Source of the DNA: Bugula neritina
Lineage: Eukaryota > Bryozoa > Gymnolaemata > Cheilostomatida > Bugulidae
Direction: 5' to 3'
Length of the DNA: 64,000 nt
Assembly (NCBI GenBank): GCA_964035545.1
Contig: OZ037768.1
Span: 2,903,501 to 2,967,500 of the forward strand
Positions 48,217-60,200 of the stretch are shown piece after piece (position 1 is the stretch's first letter; every line of letters starts with the position of its first letter). Under the pieces are notes generated by a model, which made no database searches, had not been told where the DNA came from, and saw only the letters and a program-made list of their open reading frames with translations. The position numbers and the translations under genes are program-made.

Positions 48217-51200
48217 TTAGGAGGCACCGTGTGTGATCACGTCGAAGCAAGTATTGCACACTCGGACAGGCTTGTTGAGAGAGAACTTTATTATTGGTAT
48301 GTCCTTGGAGGAGCATTTACCACACAGCAGTCTGCCACAGTGACGGCTGCAACATAACAATATATTATGTGATATAATATAATATGTTAATATATGATGT
48401 AATATAATATGTCAATGTGTGATATAATATAATATGTTAATACGTGATATAATATGATATATATGATATAATATATGTCAGTATATGATATAATATATAA
48501 TGTCAATACGATATACTCAATAATATGTAATATTACATGTATAATATATTATTACTGCAAAAAAATATGCAAACACAATTATATAATAATATATAGAATG
48601 TATAACATAATATACAATAATCATAGTAATAACATATATTGTAATGGTTTACACTAGTATTATAATATTTGTAACACCAAGTAATTTGTCATTTACTAAA
48701 ATATAAAGGTTTGGTTACAAAACCAAAACATGATAAACAATGAAATACAGTGGAAGGTTAAATATTTTGGGTGCTTTTATTATATTTAAAATTGTCTGTA
48801 AACATATCAGTTCATTGACTGTATAATTTGGAGTTGTCAGGTCAGTTTATTAATTGAGATAATTTGGAGTTGTTCTCTTACCAATGATGCTTCCTATTCT
48901 TGATGCTAAATTTAGAAGCACACTCTAAGCAGACCTCCCCCTCAGCCCAGGGAGGTTCCACCGCCAGTATGTCCAGCAGCTTCCTTAACAGAGACTTGGT
49001 AGCCACAGGGGCATTGAATATGTTGACAAATTGTTTGTTAGTTTGGCCTAGGCAGGCACCCGCCCTCACTGCAGCTCTACACAGGTGACCATTTCCATTC
49101 ATGTATGCTAACAGTAACACTGAAAGTAAACAGCCAGATTATGTGAATACTAAGAGCATGTATTCATCAAATTACTTTCACAACATTAAGGACAGGACTA
49201 TGTTGATATGTCAGAGAATATTAGTCATGACGTTCGTTGATCAAATGTTTAAATCAAGAGACAATTGGTTTTATTTTACAGGTCTGTATTATATTTACTC
49301 TACCTGTATTGTATTTACTCTACCTGTATTATATTTACTCTACCTGTATTATATTTACTCTACCTGTATTTTATTTACTCTACCTGTATTGTATTTACTC
49401 TACCTGTATTGTATTTACTCTACCTGTATTATATTTACTCTACCTGTATTGTATTTACTCTACCTGTATTATATTTACTCTACCTGTATTTTATTTACTC
49501 TACCTGTATTGTATTTACTCTACCTGTATTATATTTACTCTACCTGTATTGTATTTACTCTACCTGTATTATATTTACTCTACCTGTATTTTATTTACTC
49601 TACCTGTATTATATTTACTTTGCCTGTATTTTATTTGCTTTACCTGTATTTTATTTACTCTACCTGTATTTTATTTAGTCTACCTGTATTTTATTTACTC
49701 TACCTGTATTTTATTTAGTCTACCTGTATTATATTTACTCTACCTGTATTATATTTACTCTACCTGTATTATATTTACTCTACCTGTATTTCCTTCCACA
49801 TCAGGAGTGTTAATAGGATAGTCAGGCATCGCTTCTAAAAACATATCAAAAATGGCTGCCGCATTCTCCTTCCCGTATCTTCCAAGAATGTGGAGAGGAT
49901 TCTGCCCCCTAGAAGCATGAAGTTGTATAAATATATAATAGCCAGCTTGTGTATCATGTCAGAGTAATATGTAACATCTTACATTTCATACAAACTTAAT
50001 AGTAGGCAATATGATACAACATTATCCAGTATTATGTAATGTAATGCAGTGTTGGGAGTAACCAACATATATCTATAATAATTACATAACCACAACTCAG
50101 TATTTGTATGTTACAGATCCAAGGAGCCTTGGACTGTAGTGGTTCATCACCACAAGAACTTGTTATAGCATTATATTTTTTTCTGCTGCAGATTAGGCAG
50201 TTGAAAGTCTGAATAAACTTTTTAGCTTACTAAAAATATAGATAATTTAGGTTATTGTTGATCTTCGTATACATGTTCATATAACTACACAACTGTAGTC
50301 ACACATGTTTATAAAACTACATACAACTGTAGTAACACATGTTTATATAACTACACAACTGTAGTCACACATTTTTATATAACCACACAACTGTAGTAAC
50401 ACATGTTTATATAACTACACACAACTGTAGTCACATATGTTCATATAACTACACACAACTGTAGTAACACATGTTCATATAACTACACACAACTGTAGTA
50501 ACACATGTTCATATAACTACATACAACTGTAGTAACACATGTAATTACACATACTTGAGGTTCACAGCTTCTGCATTGATGCTGGTTTCTGTGATGCAGA
50601 CTCTACAAGCTGCCAGATTTCCATTCTGGACAGCCAAATGGAGAGCTACAACCAAACAGAATATTATACTGTATAACCAAACAGAATATACTATACAACC
50701 AAACATAATATTCTATTATACAAACAAACAGAATATACTGTTTAACTATACAGTATATACTGTATAAGTATACAGTATATACTGCATAACTAAACAGAAT
50801 ATATTGTATAACTATACAGAATATACTATATAACCAAACAGAATATTATACTGTACAACTATAAAAAATATACTATTTAACTAAACAGAATATACTATTT
50901 AACCAAACATAATATACTATACAACTATAAAGAATAAGCTATACTACCACAAACTGCTAAATCTCACGATCATTTAAATGCCAATAAACTAAAAATGCTG
51001 CAAGAGGAAAATTATTTTGCAAACTAATACAGCTCAGCTATACTTTAGCTACTCCTTTTGATACAGATATGACAATTTGAAATGGTTTAAACTTTAGATT
51101 TCATTACTTTGGCAACAGGTAAAACCGCTGACGTATTCATCATTATATGACAGTTAAAACATTACCGTTGTTTCTGCCATCATCAATGGCCGTAAAATCA

Positions 51201-54200
51201 ACACTGTTTTCTATGAGTATGGAAGCAATAGCAGCGTGATCATGTATAGCGGCTATATGCAGTGGCGTCTGTCTGTTCACCGTGAGGTCATTCACTGAAG
51301 CTCCAGCTAGTAACTACAACACAGTAGAGATGAGTTAGTAACTACAACACAGTAGAGATGAGCTAGTAACTACAACACAGTAGAGATGAGTTAGTAACTA
51401 CAACACAGTAGAGATGAGTTAGTAACTACAACACAGTAGAGATAAGTTAGAAACTACAACATAGTAGAGATAAGTTAATAACTACAACACAGTAGAGATG
51501 AGTTAGTAATTACAACACAGTAGAGATGAGTTAGTAACTACAACATAGTAGAGATAAGTTAGTAATTACAACACAGTAGAGATAAGTTAGTAACTACAAC
51601 ATAGTAGAGATGAGTTAGTAACTATAACACAATAGAGATGAGTTAGTAACTATAACACAATAGAGATGAGTTAGTAACTACAAGAGAGTAGAGGTAAGTT
51701 AGAGAAGCAAACAATAGTATGCTACGTCTTTCTGCAAACAAGTTTGAACAACATAATTTTGAAGTAACTTACAAACATTACTGGAAAATCTCACCTCTAC
51801 AGCTATTTGCTCAACTGGTACACAGACAAGGATCTTAATAGAAAGAAAACCTTGAATTTTAAATTCAAGAATTTTCCCAGACAAGTCAAAGTGTGATTAA
51901 CTTTTCAATAATTCTGTCAGAGAGCTCATAACTCCGGCAGGTTTAGTAGACAATAATCTCAGCATATATCAACACTCTTACTCTTGGCAACTCACCAAGT
52001 TTCTCACAATGATCTCCGAGCCACCTTTGACAGCGAGATGAAGAGGTGATAGTTGAGAAGAGTCTCGTGTTCTAGAGCTCACATCCGCCTGCACGCTGAT
52101 AAGGAAGAGAACGCTTTCGATGTCGTTCTTCTGAATAGCGACGTGTAGGAAGTTTCTGCCTCGATTATCAAACTACAAACACACAGAGGTGGTGCTACAA
52201 GAGCTGAAACAGTAATTCAATTATTAAAAAGTTGGGAAATCTCCAAGAGAGAACAAAAAAAAGGTGTATAGAAAAGCAATAGAAGTAAATTTAAAAAGTT
52301 GCAAAAATGTTATATAATGAATCTATGGCAGTTCTAGTCTGTCTAAAGAAAATAGTATGAAAACCAGACCAGGTTGAGGATACAAATAAAGTTAAATCAG
52401 TAGTAAGTCATGTGACCTGTTGGTTAGTCATGTGACCTGTTGGTTAGTCATTTGAGCAGCTAGTAGAAAGAAGAATCAAATAACCTGATCAGCAGCAGTA
52501 GGAGCTCGGTCTAATATAGCCTGAGCAGCCTTGTTGTCAGAGTGAGTCATAGCGGTGGCAAAGGGAGTCCACCCACTCTTGTCTCGAATCATGACATCCA
52601 GTTCCGGATGAGAGAGCAAGAGATATGTAATAGTTGGGTGATGATTGCTGCAAAGATAACAGCAATATAAATTTATATAATTACCGGAATTATTAGGTAA
52701 TTTATCTATGCTCACAAGGCCAAGGTTTGCTAAACTTTGCCAACAACCTGTTACCTAACAACACTTTAGGAAGTCCTGTATAAATGGGGAAGTAACTCCT
52801 CACCTGATAGAGACATGCAGAGCCGACCTTCCTTCAGAGTCCTGAGAGTTGATGGCTGCACCACATTCTATCAGTTTCTGTACAATTTCCTCCTGACCAG
52901 CCGCACTGGACAGATGGAGAGGCGTCTGCCCGTCCCTAATTCATGCAGGAGTTATGGTTACAATTCTCCGATACAACATCTTGAATAATTATACTACAAC
53001 TCTACTGTATTACAGCATTTTGTTAGTTTAGCATAACAAACAATGTAATATACATTAACATATAGATAATATTTAATTTTTTTTCTAGTTTGTTGACAAT
53101 AATTGTAGTATATAAAACTAGATTGAATGCTGAAAAAGTGGAATGGCTACAACACATGATGAGCAAGTCCATTTGATGACATTATAATACTTCCGGGGTT
53201 GTACTTAGAGTAAAGTAATGATTAAAAACTTATGGGCAAAATATTGAAAAACTACTTAAATCTCATATTCTAAGTTGATTTTTCAAAGAGAAAGTGTTTT
53301 GATACGATGACTCACCTAGCTTCATCTCCACCTTCTCCATTTAAAGCAGGTTTACGGGGACTGTTCATGTCACACCCGCTACAAACAAGACTTGGATATA
53401 AACAACTATTTTTACATAACATAGAGACAATAACAAATGAGATAAAACGACTCCCATTTGATACCCAAAACTACATCAACGGGTATTTCCCGAAGAAACA
53501 GGAAACATACTTGGTAATGAAGTAGCAGCCGTGTTTCTGTTTACTCAGCGCTATAGCTTTGTGGAGTAGAGTTTGTAAACAACCACCTGGACCTTCATGC
53601 CAAATGTTGAGGTCACATTTGTGTTTTACCTACACGTAGAAAAACAACACATTAAACAAAGTGTTACTCAATTATATATTATATAAGCTGAGTACAATGG
53701 GAAAGTATGCGCGTATATATATTATATAAGGTATATGTATAAGGTATATGTATATGTTAGTATATATTAGTATATTGAAGTATGAGTATAACATATAATC
53801 TGATAATGCAAAAAAAGAACAATTCACTACCAAGGTATCACATATGCTGTAATCATCACACTCCAAGGCATGCCAGATCATTGGCTCTCCTTTACTGGTC
53901 AGCTGATTGACAGGTGACTTGTGGTTACACAGAGATGCGACTACAGCTGGCAGGTGCTTGTTGATAGCCAGCTCCATGACACTCTCATTTCTTCTTGTTC
54001 TATAAACAGAAGGTAGTAGCTACATATCGGCCTTATAAAACCAATACTGATACGCCTACATTTGAAATGGAAACACATGCGCAGAGCCCGAGCTAACCTC
54101 ACTTATGAAAGAGAATGGCCACAAACTACAACTAATAAGTATACTGAAGCAATATATTTCATTATTAGTCATATGAGTTGAAAATGTATTTTGAAATGAC

Positions 54201-57200
54201 AACTCCCATACCCACCAAAAATTTAACAACTACTTTCCATTAAGAATATTTAACAGATGAATGACAAATTAGAGTAATAGCCAATCCATCTGTCATGTGA
54301 CAGCACAATGGAATTCATTTAGATAACACAATCAACTGATTAGAATCTAACTATAATACAGGCAGCCAATAATTAGCAGTTTTACATCAACTAGCTGTGT
54401 ATATTATGATGTCATTACTCTAAGCTCACCCATACAGTTGCACAGTGTAACAGACCTAATCAATATGATAGCCATAGTATACAAGACTGGTGTTCTCTGC
54501 TTAACCCTTTCGTGCGCAGCGTCTACATATGTGGACGCTGCCTTTGTTGCACCAAAACAGCTTAAAATTTTGATATTTCACATTTTCTAATAAGTTACTC
54601 AGCATTGTTAAAGGGTTTTTTATTCTACTATAAAATAAATTTGTGTAAAAAGATCAAGGTCAACTAATTAAAAGCAAATTTCGAGTTGCTGTTTCACTTG
54701 CAAGCTCTCCTTGTTTTCCCTTGTAGACCATTTCTATAGTAAATGCATGGCGTCCACATATGTGGATACTAATCTTTTTTTCACATCTACTGGGTGAAAA
54801 TTGAAAAAAGTTGTAAATTTATGTTTAGAGACATGAAATCAATTATATTCAGCAAAACTATTTAGAAATTTGCTGTTAAAAGATAATTCATGCATGAAAG
54901 GGTTTAATATAGCAACCAATCAGAATTCATGTAACAAACCAACTTTTTGCTAATATCTGCTTGATTATCCACAAGAAAGAGACAGCTGGGGGTGTCAGTC
55001 TTCAACACCGCCTGATGCAGGAGTGTCAACCCTTCCGAGTTGGTGTCGTTTACACTTGCTCCACCCATCATTAACTTCCTGGCTACGTCGTGCATGCCAG
55101 CCCACAATGCAACAGCCAAAGGCGTCTGCTCGAGTGAGTCTTTGATGGAGAAGTTAGGAGTAACCAGGAAATTACTGTCAGAACTACGGAGTAGGCTATC
55201 TGTGGGTAAATCAAGGGTCAGCAGATTATTATATGTGACCTTCACAAAATTCACTGCCACTATTAATACGCTGCAGTCCACAAGATAAACTACGGCTTGT
55301 AATAGCAGCAGCAGTTAGTAGTAGCAGTTTGTTATGTAAGAGTCCATCATGCAGCAGACACTTGCATAACTTGTAGCTGCTAAACCCTGCAGCCCAAAAT
55401 ATTCATTACAAACTTTCTCTGCACAGACCTTCTGAAACCCTTACCACTTACGTATAGTATAATAAATAAAGAAGAAGGAAATTATGCACAAGATAAATAC
55501 ATTTTATGTAATTTCACACCACCATAAAAATGCATGCTGTATTATGGAAATACCCAAATGTTTTAAATATTACATTTAAAAGTTTATTGCTTTAACTATA
55601 GTTAAAGATCACCAAACTGCAAACAAGAAAAGAATCATATATAACCGCTTTTCAGCCAGTAAAACACTGGCATTTACTATTGCACCAGCCAATAGCCTGT
55701 AGTTACCTTTATGTTCAATAAACGCCTCAACCACGGCAATGTGACTATTCACAATAGCGAGGTGGATGGGCGTCTGCAAAGAGACCTCCTCGTCTGATTT
55801 ATTAGCCTCTTTTTCATATTCATCATCATAGCTGAGGGTCTGCAAGTCTTCTCCAGCAGATAGGTACGGCTCCCCATAGTCCTGCACCGCCCCTCCATCA
55901 ATACTATCTGTATTGTAAAACAACTACTCGACTATTAAAAGGTTATTTTTGTATTGAAGAAAATGAAGGTTTTACTACAAACCGTCTGATGTGGCAAATG
56001 TTTACAAGATAGTTTTTCAGGAGAGCTTAATGCTGACCTGATAAAAAATGGGCAGCTTTGCTAAAACCCTTTATGTGTGAATGAGTACATGATGAAATAT
56101 GCTAAGGAAAGTTTCCTATAATTCTACGCCAGCCAACAGTTAAGCATGTGAAAAGAACTAAGCAGGGTTAGTAAATTGAGAAAGAAAATTACACCGGAAA
56201 AAAATACTAATTTAGAAAAAAAGCCTTTCAGAAAGAAGAGTAAACAGTGTACCCGTGTTGTAGCCACTTGTAGGCACTCCTACATCTTCTTGATTGCTAA
56301 AGCTATCTGTTTCCTCCTCAGTAAATGGATTACAAGGGTCATTCTCACTAGTAAAGGGATTGTTATCATTGTCATCTTCAGCAAACGGATTGTAGTCCCG
56401 CAGAGACTGGGTATTCCCGAGCAGGATGTTGGTACTGTACTCAGCGTAGTCGGGGGAAGAAACTAAACTGCTGCCATGATTCATCGGAACTTTCTTCAAA
56501 CCCCCGTCTTGTTGTCTGTCTGTTTGGTTGTTGGAACTTCTACCTACAGCGGGTGGAGGCAGGCCAATCGTATCCTGTTTAGAAGTTGTAGACTTAGCAG
56601 GGGGTTTCTTCACCTTGGCCTCAGGCTCAACATACGAGGTCTGAGAGTTGGGGTTGGCACCCACGATGAGTAATGTCTTCACTAGGGACAGTAAGCCATG
56701 CTGGGCAGCTAGGTGCAGCACAGTCTCTCCCTGTTGAACACACATTAATAGGGATTTCATACCATAACATATATATATAGTACACATACATAGCATATAG
56801 TATACATGTATAGTGTACATATATAGTATACATATATAGTATACATATATAGTATACATGTATAGTGTACATATATAGTATACATATATAATACACATAT
56901 ATAGTATAAATATAATAGTACACATATATAGTACACATATATAGTATACATGTATACTATACATGTATACTATATATGTATAGTATACATATATAGTACA
57001 CATATATAGTACGCATGTATAGTATACATGTATACTATACATGTATAGTATACATATATAGTATACTTACATAGTACACATATATAGTATACTTACATAG
57101 TACACATATATAGTATACATGTATTATATGCATATATAGTATACATGTATAGTATACATATATAGTATAAATACATAGTATGGGTATATAAGAAATAACA

Positions 57201-60200
57201 GTACAAGTGTTATCATAATGAACATATAAGTTAGAAGGAAGTAACAAGCTGTGCGGAATTGTCAGCATGAATCAAAATAACTTATAATATAATTTTCAGT
57301 TTAGGAAATAGGGAGGCAGAGTTTCATATGTTACCAACAAATGCTACATACACAGAGTTATGGCTGCGCACACTATTTTAAGGAGGACAACTCCAACAAT
57401 GCTGATAGCTCAAAGCACTCACTGGCTTACCTTTTTATTTGCTATGTTCACATCAGATTTATGCTTTGCCAGGAATATTGCGGCAGCTTCTAGTTTGTTT
57501 TTGACGAGATTGTGTAACAAAGTATCTCCAGTGACTGGGTGGGTCGTGTTGACAGCGCAGCCCTTATTTATCAACTTGGCTGCCATAGAATTCTCGTCTA
57601 GAGGCGCTGACGTGTTGATATAGAGGGTCATGGACAAAGCTGACTCGCTGTCGGCATTTAGTTGATCCAAGTTGATGCCGGCGTGTTCCAGCAGCGTATC
57701 AAACACAGGAGTAGACAGGGATTTGATGGACACGTGGAGAGCCGTACTACAAATATATTAAAATATATAGGTTAGCAACAGTAACACACATAATAAACAC
57801 ACCGTGTTATAGCTTATTGTGTACAACAGACAATATCTCGGTCATTGTAAAAGTGAAAGTCATAGTCTCACAGTATTCAAAGTACCTCCAGCTAAAGTTT
57901 CCCACATTTTAATCCATTTTAAGCAGACATATTGTTAATTAGCAATCCACATCAACTTGGCTAGAATAATCATTCTGTAGAAATAGCAAACCACTGCCGC
58001 CTTTTCATTGAAACAGCAGAATGTGATCAGAAACTGGAAATAACTTTTAAAAAAAATCACACATAAGATTAAAGGCAATGACACTAATAACTTATAACAA
58101 GGAAAGCTTAGATGCTACTAACTATATTCACCTCCTATGAACAAATTGAACATCTCCACAAGCTTTCAACAATATGAAGAAGGAAAAGATGATATCCATA
58201 CAACTCACTTTCCTTCGTTGTCCTGTAAATTAGCATTAGCTCCAGCAGCCAGCAGACTGCGCGTGACCTTCACCTTAGCTCCAGCATCCAAAGAACTGAT
58301 TGGAACAATATGCAAGGCTGATTTCTTATGCTCATAGGTTGTGTGGTTCACATCTATTCCATTCTCGATTAAAAAGCAAGCGGAAAAATCATCTCCTAAA
58401 ATATCATACTTTTTACATAAAATGACTCCATAACACACCATTTACAACACAACAGCAAAAGTAATTCCAAGAAGAACAATTCACAGTTGTTTATATTCAC
58501 AATCTTTCTGAATTTCCCAGAGGGGCGAATGTTAAACCCTTCGACAAAACACCTTGAAGGCTGTCAAAGTAGCACTAGGGCAAAGCTGGTTGACCCAACA
58601 CTACTGATGGCCTTCACAAGCCCCCCACCCAATAAACCAGAGCTGCTCCCTGGAAGTAAGTCTAAACACTGTACCCTTATTCAGAGCCTTGTAGAGCAGG
58701 TTCTGTCCCTGGTGGTCCAGGATATTCAGGTCGGTCTTGTTCCTGACAAGAGTGTCAGCTATCCCCTTTTGCTGCCGAGCCAACGCCAGCTCCAGCGGCA
58801 GCACTCCGTCAGCATCTCTCTCATTCAATTTACTTTCAAGCTACAAAAATTCCGTCAAAGTGAAACAACAGGCCTACATGTGTTTGTATAATCAGATCAT
58901 TACAGCTGCCCCATTGTGAGCATAGCGAAATTCCACCAATAACTCAGCGAGGATATAATTTAATAGCCAGAAAGAGAGCTTATGGCATTAATAGCCTATT
59001 AAACTAGCAGTAAGTTATTTGCCGAAAAACTGGTAAAAGAAATACTGAATACATTTTCTAGCAATCTATCAAGTATATAACTGTCATTGAAATGCATACC
59101 TGAGAGCTAAACTCAACGATATATAAAAATACAACATCTTCTCTATGAGCTTTGATAGCTCTGTGAAGTGGAAACTTAGACTTGGATCTGAACATCTGGT
59201 AAAGCAATGGGGCGGGCATACATGCAAAGTCCTCACTGCTAAAATCATCCTACAAAATGGCATGAATAAGACAAACCAAACTCAAAGTATCAACAATACA
59301 ATCTAGCATATGTGCTTCAATACAGGAAACGCCCACTAATCAACAGCTGTGTGTATTGACTATCATAACTGCTTCTCCTCTAAAACATATACTAGTTTCA
59401 CCATAATAACAGTACAGCAGCAACACCAACTCAATATTATCATAAATGAATTGTCAACTCTACTAAAACACAAGCAATATAATATGATAGTGATTCTGCT
59501 TTAACAAGTGTACAGTAGCAATACTAACGCTACCATAACACATGTACATCAGCAATATTAACACTACCATAACACATGTACAGTAGCAATACTAACACTA
59601 CCATAACACATGTACAGCAGCAATACTAACACTATCACAACACATGTACAGCAGCAATACTAACACTACCATAACACATGTACATCAGCAATATTAACAC
59701 TACCACAACACATACGTACATGTACAGTGGCAATACTGACCCAGTGATTAGATATAAGCTCAGAACAGTGGTTTTTCAGAGTCTCAGCGTTAATATCATT
59801 AGCTGTCTGATAAAACTTGATGCAGTTTTGTACAGTGACATGGGAAGTGAGGGCTTGCTCACACCTAGAAAAGACAGCAGGAACCAGGCTTAAGTCATAA
59901 CCTTTACGACATCATAGCTGACAGCAACTGGCAGCAGTTTCAGTAGACTTACCTAATCATTAGGGGACTCAGCTGGTAGCACCCCGCAGATTTCAGAAGA
60001 GATAAGAGAAATTCGCTATTTGAGTTCACTTCCATTACATCTGAGTATATCCATTTCACTAAGGCTGATCCCACATCAAACCCTACATCTAATACAAAGG
60101 AAGCCATAAACAGTTGCCTTTTATTTCAATTTGAAAAATCCAAGCTACATGCATGAATAAAAATCTTAGAATTCACTTGCAATATCATACAAAATTACAT

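Noticed and set aside
49101-49821. Long open frames in all three plus frames (Tyr/Leu/Ile-rich repeats)
   Set aside because: They follow the 20-bp minisatellite, which lacks stops on this strand; the real gene is ANKFY1 on the minus strand.
56740-57268. Met/Tyr/Ile-rich open frames before ANKFY1 exon 10
   Set aside because: Tandem catatatagta repeats; a normal acceptor at 56731 separates them from the exon.
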